From: Candidatus Rokuibacteriota bacterium
GTDB lineage: Bacteria; Methylomirabilota; Methylomirabilia; Rokubacteriales; CSP1-6
DNA length: 22,067 bases
Assembly (NCBI GenBank): GCA_016201645.1
Contig: JACQCL010000093.1
Coordinates: forward strand, 1 to 22,067
Direction: 5' to 3'
The notes under the pieces are model-generated. The model saw nothing but the letters and a program-made list of their open reading frames with translations, did not search any database and was not told the DNA's origin. Below, piece after piece: positions 8,436-16,977 of the stretch; position 1 is the first letter of the stretch; each line of letters starts with the position of its first letter. A program made the translations under genes and the position numbers.

Positions 8436-9256
8436 GCTCGCCCACTCCCCGGCGCACCGGGATCTCCTTCTCGGGTTTTGCTTTCCTCCCAGACTCGGTC
8501 CATCTCTTCGAGGGACATCTCGGACAGGCGCTTCCCTTCAGCCGCGAATTGGGCCTCCATGAGCGTGAACCGACGACGGAACTTTTCGACCGCCTGCTGG
8601 AGGCATCCCTCGGCATCGAGACCCAGCAGGCGGGCGACGTTGACCGTCGCGAACAGCAGGTCTCCGAGCTCCTCCCGGAGTTTGGCCGGTTCGCTCCCGG
8701 CGAGGGCTTCGTCGATCTCCCGCACTTCTTCTCTGGCTTTCGCCCACGCGTCCTCGGGCGTCTTCCAGTCAAAGCCGACCCGGGCGGCCTTCTCCTGGAT
8801 GCGCTGGGCTCGCAGCAGCGCCGGAAGGCTTCGCGGCACCCCATCTAGGATCGACCGCGGGACTCCACTGCCGTTCGCCTCTTCGTGCTTGATGCGTTCC
8901 CATTGCGCGAGTGCTTCCTTAGGGCTCGTCACCTTCTGCTCACCGAAGACGTGCGGGTGGCGCCGCACCATCTTCGCCAGCAGCCGCTCAAGCAGGTCGG
9001 CCATGGTGAACTCGCCCAGTTCGCGGGCGATCTGGGCGTGAAACACTACCTGGAACAGGAGGTCGCCTAGCTCCTCCAGCATGGCCTCGGGCTGGCCGAC
9101 CTCGATGGCTTCCAGGGCCTCGTACGCCTCTTCAATCAGGTAGGGTTGAAGCGAACGCCGGGTCTGCTCTCGGTCCCAGGGGCAGCCGCGGTCTCCTCTC
9201 AGGCGGGCCATGAGATCAAGGAGGGACTCGAAGAGAACCCCGGGAGAGTCTGGCAT
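8432..9256 (-). CDS. mazG: Nucleoside triphosphate pyrophosphohydrolase MazG
   Basis: This 274-residue all-alpha NTP pyrophosphohydrolase converts (d)NTPs to (d)NMPs and pyrophosphate, cleaning the pool of aberrant nucleotides and influencing (p)ppGpp stress signalling in E. coli. It has the full-length tandem-domain architecture. The first copy has CPWDREQT (25-32), an EEAYEA helix (42-47) and EELGD (61-65). The second has EEVREIDEAL (176-185) and EELGD (195-199). The acidic EExxE...ExxD magnesium-binding pattern is intact in both. It is the first gene of a two-gene unit with the overlapping macrodomain gene; a perfect TATAAT lies about 27 bases upstream of the start. Confidence 0.92.
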   Translation of the reverse strand: MPDSPGVLFESLLDLMARLRGDRGCPWDREQTRRSLQPYLIEEAYEALEAIEVGQPEAMLEELGDLLFQVVFHAQIARELGEFTMADLLERLLAKMVRRHPHVFGEQKVTSPKEALAQWERIKHEEANGSGVPRSILDGVPRSLPALLRAQRIQEKAARVGFDWKTPEDAWAKAREEVREIDEALAGSEPAKLREELGDLLFATVNVARLLGLDAEGCLQQAVEKFRRRFTLMEAQFAAEGKRLSEMSLEEMDRVWEESKTREGDPGAPGSGRA

Positions 9257-9282
9257 GTTGGCTACCCAAGAACGGTAACCGC

Positions 9283-9312
9283 ATTATACACAAGGAGAAA
9301 TCTACCCTCCAA
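9283..9312 (-). promoter_or_regulatory. Possible sigma-70 promoter of mazG
   Basis: On the minus strand a perfect -10 box TATAAT (9283-9288) sits 18 bases downstream of a weak -35-like TTGGAG (9307-9312). Transcription would begin near 9276, about 20 bases before the mazG ATG. The region is otherwise GC-rich, so the perfect -10 stands out, but the -35 is poor. Confidence 0.4.
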
Positions 9313-9448
9313 CCTCCTTCGCCGCCCATGCCTTGTCCCGCTTGGGTCCGGTGTGATAGGCTCGCGCCGACATGGTGGCCATCTGCTTCATTCATGCTCA
9401 GGTATGGGCGGTCTCCACGGGGCGAGTTCGCCCACGCTGAGGACGCCA

Positions 9449-9871
9449 GTGGCATCCGAGGACACGCCGGCAGAGGGATTCAAGGTAAGGGATCGTCGTG
9501 GGCAGGGTGCCGACGCGGAACAAATTCGGTCGCCGAGAATCGAGTCTGTCCCGGAATCCGACAGGCCTCCCCGGAGCCCGGAGCCCCCTGAAGCGGCTCA
9601 GGCCGGGTCGTTCGAGCTGCCCGTTGAACCTGACCTGGCTTCCCTGTTCCTTCTCCTCGCAAACTCTGCCTTGCTTCACTTGGGCGAGGCCCCCGAAACG
9701 ATGGCCGGTCGGGCCCCGATGGATCTCGCTCAGGCCAGGTTCAGTATTGATCTTCTGAGGTTGCTGAAAGAGAAAACCGAGGGGAACCGTACTCTGGAGG
9801 AAACCCGCCTCTTGGAAGGGGTTCTCTACGACCTGCAGCTACGTTTCGTCCAGGCCGCCGGCCGCGGCTGA
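9449..9871 (+). CDS. DUF1844 domain protein
   Basis: This 140-residue soluble protein of unknown function. The C-terminal 85 residues match the DUF1844 pattern: LANSALLHLGEAP, then DLAQARFSIDLLRLLKEKT, then GNRT and LEETRLLEGVLYDLQLRFV, a largely helical domain. The N-terminus contains GFKVRDRRG, the short motif typical of the start of these proteins. I chose the GTG at 9449 because GAGGA precedes it at 5 bases and it gives a family-like N-terminus. An in-frame ATG at 9404 would add 15 residues, and the longer upstream reading frame overlaps mazG and is unlikely. Residues 20-50 are Pro/Ser-rich and probably disordered. It is convergent with the next gene (15-base gap). Confidence 0.8.
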   Translation: MASEDTPAEGFKVRDRRGQGADAEQIRSPRIESVPESDRPPRSPEPPEAAQAGSFELPVEPDLASLFLLLANSALLHLGEAPETMAGRAPMDLAQARFSIDLLRLLKEKTEGNRTLEETRLLEGVLYDLQLRFVQAAGRG

Positions 9872-9886
9872 CCTGGTGGTGTCCGA

Positions 9887-10531
9887 TCACCTTGCCGAGG
9901 AGATCAGTATTCTTCCATCCTGAATCTTGATCGTTTCAACGACCGCCGGCACCTCCCACCGAAGCCGCTCCTGTCCTAAGAGGAGCGCCAGCAGCCACGT
10001 TCCCATATCCTGGTTGCCCAGGCTGAACTCCTTGACCTCTAGCCGGCCGTATTTGCGTGCTGCCCTGCTCTTGTCGCGGTCCAACCCGATCGTCCCGCGC
10101 ACGGTCACCCATACGGGGCGGTCCATCGTCGAGACGGGAAGGTAGTCGGGCAGAAAATAGAAGGGGAAACCCTTGAAGAGATGTTTGAAAGCGGTCTGCC
10201 CTCGCACCTCCACCGTGTCGGGGAGGAGCCTCACCACCAGCGGGGAAAGCGGCAGTCCCTCTTTCCGCTCAAGGTACGTGGCGAGGAAGGCGTTCAGTTC
10301 GTGGTCCGTGATGACGATCAGGTCCCGGCGGGCGGAACGTCCGGAATCCCGCAAGACGATCTCGAATAGCTTTTCTTGAGCCCGATAGCCGTCGGCGGCC
10401 GAGTAGGTCGCCGTGGGAACAGCCGGGGCTTCGAAGATTGACCCGCCGAAAAATAAGGCGGCTGCGCCCCCAACCAGCACCACTGCCAGGATTGAAATGA
10501 GGACCAGGCACCCTAGACAGCCGAACTTCAT
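9887..10531 (-). CDS. Membrane-anchored protein of unknown function
   Basis: I do not recognise this 214-residue protein. It opens with MKFGCLGCLVLI and one hydrophobic helix (about 5-30), followed by a soluble, probably extracytoplasmic portion. That part contains a YSAADGYRAQEKLFEI helix, a segment beginning VITDHELNAFLATYL, and several beta-type stretches (VRLLPDTVEVRGQ; PVWVTVRGTIGLD; VETIKIQDGRILIS). C5 and C8 near the N-terminus do not form a standard lipobox. The overall look, a TM anchor followed by a beta-rich ligand-binding-like domain, is common in envelope proteins. It is transcribed divergently from hsp20 and is not evidently part of an operon. Confidence 0.75.
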   Translation of the reverse strand: MKFGCLGCLVLISILAVVLVGGAAALFFGGSIFEAPAVPTATYSAADGYRAQEKLFEIVLRDSGRSARRDLIVITDHELNAFLATYLERKEGLPLSPLVVRLLPDTVEVRGQTAFKHLFKGFPFYFLPDYLPVSTMDRPVWVTVRGTIGLDRDKSRAARKYGRLEVKEFSLGNQDMGTWLLALLLGQERLRWEVPAVVETIKIQDGRILISSAR

Positions 10532-10552
10532 CAGGGCGACCCTAGCACCCCC

Positions 10553-10604
10553 CCCTTATAAGGGTCAATAAAAAAAGGGTAATATGGCTGTGGCCGTATT
10601 TTTT
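10553..10604. repeat. Palindrome and T-rich hairpin between divergent genes
   Basis: A perfect 12-base palindrome CCCTTATAAGGG (10553-10564) is followed by a stem of AATATGGC (10581-10588) and GCCGTATT (10593-10600) with a TGTG loop, one G-T pair and a run of T. On the plus strand this resembles an intrinsic terminator that would insulate the hsp20 promoter; on the minus strand it is also followed by a T run. The palindrome could equally be an operator for the divergent gene starting at 10531. Confidence 0.45.
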
Positions 10605-10613
10605 GGGCTAGGA

Positions 10614-10634
10614 CTTGACAATAAACGACTCATA
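10614..10634 (+). promoter_or_regulatory. HAIR-like HspR operator
   Basis: The sequence CTTGACA-N7-ACTCATA fits the HAIR element recognised by HspR (CTTGAGT-N7-ACTCAAG), with the CTTGA and ACTCA half-site cores intact and the 7-base spacer correct. It covers the -35 box and most of the spacer of the hsp20 promoter, so bound HspR would block RNA polymerase. hspR itself is the fourth gene of this operon, giving negative autoregulation that loosens when DnaK is titrated by unfolded protein (known for Streptomyces HspR). Confidence 0.7.
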
Positions 10635-10643
10635 AGATATAAG
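10615..10643 (+). promoter_or_regulatory. Sigma-70-type promoter of the heat-shock operon
   Basis: A perfect TTGACA (10615-10620), a 17-base spacer and TATAAG (10638-10643; five of six to TATAAT) form a strong vegetative promoter in an unusually AT-rich stretch. The start would be near 10650, leaving about 50 bases before the hsp20 ATG. An imperfect palindrome GCTC-A-GATATC-A-GAGC (10652-10667) lies at the start point. No CIRCE element (HrcA) is visible. Confidence 0.75.
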
Positions 10644-10699
10644 ATAAACACGCTCAGATATCAGAGCCAGATTAATGTTGAATGAAGGAGGAGATCACT

Positions 10700-11173
10700 A
10701 TGGCCATTGAGTGTTGGCGTCCGTTCGGGTCAACCCTTGACCGGTGGGATCCGCTCCGGGGTTTGGGCGAAATTCAGAGTGAGGTGAATCGGCTGTTCGA
10801 TAGCTTCTTTGGCCGTCCGGCGGGGCTGGGCGCCGTCGAGCGCGTCTGGGCTCCGGCTACGGACATGTACGAGACCAAGGATGTTCTGGTGGTGTCGCTC
10901 GAACTCCCCGGCGTCAAGGAGAAGGAAGTCCAAGTATCCATCACGAACGATATCCTGACCGTCAAGGGGGAGCGCTCCCAACTGCAAGAGGTGAAGGACG
11001 AGAACTATCACCGGCTGGAGCGCTGGTTCGGCAAGTTCGAGCGCAACATCCCGCTGCCGTTGCCCGTCCAGACCGATAAGGCGAAGGCCACCTATCGCGA
11101 CGGCGTGCTGGAGATCAAGCTGCCGAAGGCCGAGGCGGTCAAGCCGAAGGAGATCAAGATCGACGTCCTGTGA
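10700..11173 (+). CDS. hsp20: Small heat-shock protein, Hsp20/alpha-crystallin family
   Basis: This 157-residue ATP-independent holdase keeps unfolding proteins soluble for DnaK refolding. The alpha-crystallin domain spans about 50-145, starting at APATDMYET and including LELPGVKEKEVQVSI and the family hallmark GVLEIKLPKAE (about 136-146). The C-terminal tail ends with an I-x-I-type anchor (IKIDV) used for oligomer assembly. The start at 10700 has AAGGAGG at 8 bases; an in-frame ATG 18 bases upstream lies before this ribosome site and is rejected. It is the first gene of the operon, 83 bases ahead of dnaK. Confidence 0.93.
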   Translation: MAIECWRPFGSTLDRWDPLRGLGEIQSEVNRLFDSFFGRPAGLGAVERVWAPATDMYETKDVLVVSLELPGVKEKEVQVSITNDILTVKGERSQLQEVKDENYHRLERWFGKFERNIPLPLPVQTDKAKATYRDGVLEIKLPKAEAVKPKEIKIDVL

Positions 11174-11194
11174 GCTACTCGCGGCACTTGTGGC

Positions 11195-11231
11195 GGCGGG
11201 GCGAGAGCGAAGCCTCCCGCCCCGCCGTTTC
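11195..11231 (+). terminator. GC-rich hairpin between hsp20 and dnaK (attenuator/partial terminator)
   Basis: GGCGGGGCG (11195-11203) pairs with CGCCCCGCC (11218-11226), with a further GAG/CTC pairing inside, followed by GTTTCTT. The short, interrupted T run suggests partial termination or an mRNA-stabilising end for hsp20. Either would make hsp20 message more abundant than the downstream genes. No separate dnaK promoter is obvious, so read-through is expected. Confidence 0.5.
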
Positions 11232-11256
11232 TTAATGGGAGGAAAGGAGAACGTAC

Positions 11257-13164
<1,908 letters not shown>

Positions 13165-13194
13165 GTTAGTTGGCCCGGCACTAGGAGGGCAGGC

Positions 13195-14067
13195 GTGAGG
13201 CGGGACTACTACGCGGTGCTGGAGATCAGCGTCGGCGCCAGCCAGCGAGACATCCGTCAGGCCTACCGGCGGTTGGCGCGCCAGTACTCTCCCGACGTCA
13301 ACTTCTGGGATGCGGCGGCGCGGGGGTTATTCGAGGAGATCTCTGAGGCCTACCGCGTTCTCAGCGATCCGGGTGCGCGGTCTCTCTATGACCGCTTCGG
13401 CCATCGCGCGTTCGGCCGGCCGGCAGGGGAGTCACCGGGGCAGCGGGGCGAAGACGTGTATGTCCCTGTGGACCTCTCGTTCGCCGACGCGGCGCGCGGT
13501 GTCGGCCTGACGTTGAGTGTGGAGCGTTTCCGGTCCTGTCGGGAGTGCGCGGGGGCGGGGTGCGGGGCATGCCGTGAGCGCGGCCTCGAGTCGGAGATCG
13601 TCGAGGTGCCGGTTGCGATCCCTGGCGGCGTGGACACCGGTGCGCAGCTCCGCGTGCCCGGGGGAGGCCACGCGGGTCCGTTCGGCGGGCCGCGCGGTGA
13701 TCTGATCGTGATCACGCGCGTCGGCGAGCACCCCTTCTTCACGCGCAAGGGCGACAACGTCCATTGCGAGTTGCCTGTGACGCTTGGCGAGGCGGTGCTC
13801 GGGGCGCGGATTCAGGTGCCGACGCTCGACGGCGAGGCGGCGCTGGTCCTGCCGCCGGGCACGCAGAGCGGCCAGGTGTTCCGGCTCCGCGGCAAGGGCG
13901 TGCGTCGGCTCCACGGCGATGGCAATGGGGATCTCTACGTGACGGTCCGCGTGATCGTCCCGCGGGGGCTGGACGCGCGGACCCAGACGATGTTCCGCGA
14001 GATCGAGCGCCTGGTGCCGGAGACGCCGCGCGCGGGCTACGAGCGCTTTCGGGGGGGTGCGGCGTGA
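13195..14067 (+). CDS. J-domain co-chaperone (DnaJ/CbpA-like) with altered HPD motif and half zinc finger
   Basis: This 290-residue protein has an N-terminal J-domain (about 3-70) and a DnaJ C-terminal substrate-binding region (about 85-280). The essential HPD tripeptide that triggers DnaK ATP hydrolysis reads SPD (32-34, codons TCT CCC GAC). Only one pair of CxxC motifs remains (C115/C118, C123/C126), where canonical DnaJ has four; no Gly/Phe-rich linker is evident. The two C-terminal beta domains look intact (VPVAIPGGVDTGAQLRVPG; LPPGTQSGQVFRLRGKGV). It starts at GTG with AGGAGGG at 5 bases, 30 bases after dnaK, and its stop overlaps the hspR start (GTGA). Whether it can stimulate DnaK is uncertain. 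Confidence 0.9.
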   Translation: MRRDYYAVLEISVGASQRDIRQAYRRLARQYSPDVNFWDAAARGLFEEISEAYRVLSDPGARSLYDRFGHRAFGRPAGESPGQRGEDVYVPVDLSFADAARGVGLTLSVERFRSCRECAGAGCGACRERGLESEIVEVPVAIPGGVDTGAQLRVPGGGHAGPFGGPRGDLIVITRVGEHPFFTRKGDNVHCELPVTLGEAVLGARIQVPTLDGEAALVLPPGTQSGQVFRLRGKGVRRLHGDGNGDLYVTVRVIVPRGLDARTQTMFREIERLVPETPRAGYERFRGGAA

Positions 14068-14450
14068 CGGACAAGGGCAAACCGCTCTACATGATCGGCG
14101 TGGTATCGGACATGCTGAAGCTACACCCTCAGACCCTCCGTTTCTATGAGAAGAAGGGGTTGATCCAACCGAGCCGCACCGTCGGCCGGACCCGAATGTA
14201 TTCGGCCGAGGACGTGGAGGAGATTGCCCGCGTTGTCCGCCTCACGCGGGACCTGGGGGTGAATCTTGCGGGCGTGGAGATCATCTTAAAGATGAGGCGT
14301 AGAATGCTGGAAATGCAGAAGCAGATCGAAGAGCTGCTGGTCTATGTCCGCGAGGATGCCACCCAGCCCCGCGAGAACCGTGAGCGACGCGCCGGGGAGG
14401 CGCTGGTCCGCGCCGCCTCGGGCCACCTGCGTCCGCTCGACATGTTTTGA
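14064..14450 (+). CDS. hspR: Heat-shock repressor HspR (MerR family)
   Basis: This 128-residue MerR-type regulator represses heat-shock genes through HAIR elements using DnaK as a co-repressor. The winged helix-turn-helix contains the HspR signatures LHPQTLRFYEKKGLIQPSRT (about 22-41), GRTRMYS (43-49) and DLGVNLAGVEIILKMR (about 67-82). A coiled-coil segment follows (about 84-100), with a short basic tail and none of the Cys residues of metal-sensing MerR proteins. The GTG start overlaps the J-protein stop in GTGA, so translation is coupled; an alternative ATG at 14091 would cut into the conserved N-terminus. Its likely target is the HAIR-like site at 10614-10634. Confidence 0.92.
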   Translation: MTDKGKPLYMIGVVSDMLKLHPQTLRFYEKKGLIQPSRTVGRTRMYSAEDVEEIARVVRLTRDLGVNLAGVEIILKMRRRMLEMQKQIEELLVYVREDATQPRENRERRAGEALVRAASGHLRPLDMF

Positions 14451-14465
14451 CGATAGGGGTTCAGC

Positions 14466-15764
14466 ATGACGTCACAAGCCGATTCAACCCTGCTGCTTCC
14501 CGATCTGCTGTCGATCCTGCCCCTGAGGGAGACGGTGCTCTTCCCTCAAGCGGTGCTCCCGTTGGCCGTGGCTCGCGCGCCCTCGGTCCGCCTCGTGGAG
14601 GAGGCCCTCGCGGGTTCCCGTCTCATCGGCGTGATCACGCAGCGGGATCCGGCCGTCGAGGAGCCCGGTCCTGGGGATCTGTTCCCCGTTGGCACGGCGG
14701 CGGTGATCCACAAGGCGATGAGACAGCCCGACGGGACGCTGCGCCTGGTGGTGCAGGGGATCGCGCGCTTCCGAGCCGTGGAGATCGTCCAGCGCGAACC
14801 GTTCCTCAAGGCACGCGTCGAGGAGGTTCTCGAGGCGGATGCGCCGCCTGGAGATCTCGAAGCTCAGGCGCTGGCCCGCAACGCGGCCGCGCTCTTTCAG
14901 AAGATCATCGCCCTCTCTCCCCTGCTGCCGGACGAGCTCGCCGGTGTCGCCCTCAACATTTCCGATCCCGGACGGCTCACGGATGTCATCGGGGCGTCGC
15001 TCCCGACCCTCGGGACGGCCGCGAAGCAGGAGCTCCTTGAGGCGGCCGACGTCAAGCTCCGCCTCCAGAAACTGGTCGCCGCGCTGGCCAAAGAGGCCGA
15101 GGTCCTGGAGCTGGGCTCCAAGATCCAGTCTCAGATCCAATCGGAGATGTCCAAGAACCAGCGCGAGTATTACCTGCGCGAGCAGATGAAGGCGATCCAG
15201 AAGGAGCTGGGCGAGGCCGACGAGCGGAGCCAGGAGATCCAGGAACTCCGCATGAAGATCGAGGCTGCCGGGATGTCTGAGGAGGCCCGGAAGGAGGCCT
15301 TCCGCGAGCTTGACCGCCTCGCCAAGATGCCCGCTGCGGCGGCCGAGTACACGGTGACGCGGACGTACCTCGACTGGTTGATCGCGCTCCCGTGGCGGAA
15401 GGAGACCGCCGATCAGCTCGACATCGTCGCGGCTCGCCGCATCCTGGATGAGGACCACTGGGCGCTCGAGAAGGTCAAGGACCGGATCCTCGAACACCTG
15501 GCCGTCAAGAAGATCCAACCCGGCGGCAAGGACCCCATCCTTTGCTTCGTGGGCCCACCCGGCGTGGGAAAGACGTCGCTCGGCAAATCCATCGCGCGGG
15601 CGCTCGGGCGGAAGTTTGTTCGGATCTCATTGGGCGGGGTCCGCGACGAAGCGGAGATCCGCGGTCATCGCCGGACGTATATCGGCGCGCTCCCCGGCCA
15701 GATCATCCAGGGGCTGCGCCGGGCTGAGTCCCAAAAACCCGGTCTTCATGCTGGACGAGATTGA
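14466..15764 (+). CDS. lon: Lon protease, N-terminal part (reading frame interrupted)
   Basis: This frame encodes the first 422 genuine residues of Lon before it leaves register. It contains the LON substrate-recognition domain (about 11-205, beginning with LSILPLRETVLFPQAVLPL), a long coiled helical linker with NQREYYLREQMKAIQKELGE (231-250), and the first half of the AAA+ module with Walker A GPPGVGKT (363-370) and GHRRTYIGALPGQIIQGLRRAES (400-422). The last 10 residues before the stop are out-of-frame translation. AGGGG precedes the ATG by 6-7 bases, 15 bases after hspR. Lon degrades misfolded and regulatory proteins, fitting the operon. Alone, this piece would lack Walker B, the arginine finger and the whole protease domain. 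See the shift site at 15729-15738. Confidence 0.93.
   Translation: MTSQADSTLLLPDLLSILPLRETVLFPQAVLPLAVARAPSVRLVEEALAGSRLIGVITQRDPAVEEPGPGDLFPVGTAAVIHKAMRQPDGTLRLVVQGIARFRAVEIVQREPFLKARVEEVLEADAPPGDLEAQALARNAAALFQKIIALSPLLPDELAGVALNISDPGRLTDVIGASLPTLGTAAKQELLEAADVKLRLQKLVAALAKEAEVLELGSKIQSQIQSEMSKNQREYYLREQMKAIQKELGEADERSQEIQELRMKIEAAGMSEEARKEAFRELDRLAKMPAAAAEYTVTRTYLDWLIALPWRKETADQLDIVAARRILDEDHWALEKVKDRILEHLAVKKIQPGGKDPILCFVGPPGVGKTSLGKSIARALGRKFVRISLGGVRDEAEIRGHRRTYIGALPGQIIQGLRRAESQKPGLHAGRD
15729..15738 (+). other. Single-base frameshift site within lon
   Basis: The sequence reads GAG TCC CAA AAA CCC in the upstream frame. Lon homologues need E-S-K-N-P-V-F-M-L-D-E-I-D here, which appears if one C of the CCC run (15730-15732) is removed: GAG TCC AAA AAC CCG. 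The downstream frame then continues uninterrupted to 16896, giving a normal Lon of about 809 residues. The CCC-AAAAA-CCC homopolymer context favours a sequencing or assembly indel; a true mutation or +1 recoding is less likely but open. Confidence 0.85.
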
Positions 15765-16896
15765 CAAGCTCGGCATGGACTTCCGGGGGGACCCGGCCTC
15801 GGCCCTGCTCGAGGTGCTGGACCCGGAGCAGAACAGCGCGTTCCGGGATCACTATGTGGACGTGCCTTTTGACCTCTCCAAGGCGCTGTTCATCACGACC
15901 GCCAACATCCTCGACCCGGTGTCGCCGGCCCTCCGGGATCGGATGGAAGTGCTGGAGCTCCCCGGCTACACCGAGGAGGAGAAGGTCGCCATCGCCCAGC
16001 GGCACTTGATCCCCAAGCAAACCGCTGAGCACGGCCTTGCCCCGGATCAGGACATTGCGTGGACGGAAGACGCATTACGCCTCCTGATTAGGAACTATAC
16101 GCGAGAGGCAGGGCTCAGAAACCTGGAGCGAGAGATCGCGACCCTGTGCCGCAAGGTGGCCCGCCAGCGGGCGGAAGGGCAGGATCAGAAAGTCACCATC
16201 TCACCGGCCGTCGTCACCGAGTACCTCGGCGCGCCCAAGTATCTCCTCGAAGAACTGGAGGAGCGGACCCGGGTGCCGGGGGTCGCCGTCGGCCTCGCGT
16301 GGACGCCCGCGGGCGGGGATATCCTCTTCGTGGAGGCGACCCGCATGAAGGGCGGCAAGACGCTGACTCTCACCGGGCAGCTGGGCGACGTGATGAAGGA
16401 GTCCGCCCAGGCCGGGCTCTCCTGGGTCCGATCCCACGCCGCCGAGCTAGGGATTCCCGCGAACTTCTGGGAAGCCTCCGACATTCATCTTCACGTGCCG
16501 GCTGGGGGCATCCCGAAAGATGGTCCGTCCGCGGGAGTGACGATGGTGACGGCGCTGGTCTCGCTCCTGAGGGGTCGGTCGGTTCGGCCGGACATTGCCA
16601 TGACGGGGGAAATCACGCTGTCGGGGCGGGTGCTGCCGGTGGGCGGGATCAAGGAAAAGATCCTGGCTGCCAAGCGAGCCGGCGTGAAGAGCGTGATCCT
16701 CCCGAAGCGGAACGAAAAGAACCTTCTGGAGGACGTCCCCCAGGCCGTGCGGGACTCCATGACCTTCCACCTGGTGGAAAGCATTCCCGAAGTTATCGGA
16801 CTCGTGCTCGCTGAGGCTCCGGAGCGGCCCGAGCCGGTGGTCGCGAGAGAAGTGGCCGAAGCCCTCGCCGATCGCGCCGGCCCCTGGCGGAATTAG
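15748..16896 (+). CDS. lon: Lon protease, C-terminal part (reading frame interrupted)
   Basis: This frame encodes the remainder of Lon, here counted from the first ATG after the shift (382 residues). It carries Walker B FMLDEIDK, RGDPASALLEVLDPEQN (13-29), sensor and arginine-finger regions (TTANILDPVSPALRDRME, about 50-67), the AAA+ helical lid and the complete S16 protease domain. That domain contains catalytic Ser (S261 in PKDGPSAGV) and Lys (K302 in VGGIKEKIL). Coding constraint is obvious to the stop, so the gene is not decaying apart from the one-base shift. No ribosome site of its own is apparent before 15748; the real product is most likely the joined protein 14466-16896. It is the last gene of the heat-shock operon, followed 20 bases later by a terminator. 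Confidence 0.93.
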   Translation: MLDEIDKLGMDFRGDPASALLEVLDPEQNSAFRDHYVDVPFDLSKALFITTANILDPVSPALRDRMEVLELPGYTEEEKVAIAQRHLIPKQTAEHGLAPDQDIAWTEDALRLLIRNYTREAGLRNLEREIATLCRKVARQRAEGQDQKVTISPAVVTEYLGAPKYLLEELEERTRVPGVAVGLAWTPAGGDILFVEATRMKGGKTLTLTGQLGDVMKESAQAGLSWVRSHAAELGIPANFWEASDIHLHVPAGGIPKDGPSAGVTMVTALVSLLRGRSVRPDIAMTGEITLSGRVLPVGGIKEKILAAKRAGVKSVILPKRNEKNLLEDVPQAVRDSMTFHLVESIPEVIGLVLAEAPERPEPVVAREVAEALADRAGPWRN

Positions 16897-16917
16897 CCGA
16901 ATCGATTCCCCTCACTC

Positions 16918-16946
16918 TGGCCGCACCTTCGGGTGCGGCCATTTTT
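16918..16946 (+). terminator. Strong intrinsic terminator after lon
   Basis: A perfect 10-base-pair stem TGGCCGCACC / GGTGCGGCCA closed by a TTCG tetraloop (16928-16931) is followed immediately by TTTTT. It ends the hsp20-dnaK-dnaJ-hspR-lon transcript. Confidence 0.93.
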
Positions 16947-16947
16947 C

Positions 16948-16977
16948 TTGACAGATTTCCGCGCTGCCCCCTAGGAT
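16948..16977 (+). promoter_or_regulatory. Possible promoter of the lytic transglycosylase gene
   Basis: TTGACA (16948-16953), an 18-base spacer and TAGGAT (16972-16977) directly follow the lon terminator. The -10 box overlaps the ATG at 16976, so a start from this promoter near 16984 would require translation from a later codon, such as the GTG at 16988, with almost no leader. Either the promoter or the annotated start is therefore doubtful. Confidence 0.35.

Noticed and set aside
9146..9448. Longer 241-codon version of the DUF1844 gene
   Set aside because: The upstream part overlaps the 5' end of mazG and lacks family similarity; the GTG at 9449 has a good ribosome site and a typical N-terminus.
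10532..10699. CIRCE (HrcA) operator upstream of hsp20
   Set aside because: No TTAGCACTC-N9-GAGTGCTAA-like repeat is present; the symmetry fits HAIR instead.
15726..15740. Programmed frameshifting in lon
   Set aside because: A +1 shift is required, the A-run does not form a -1 slippery heptamer in the right frame, and no Lon is known to need recoding; an indel is simpler.
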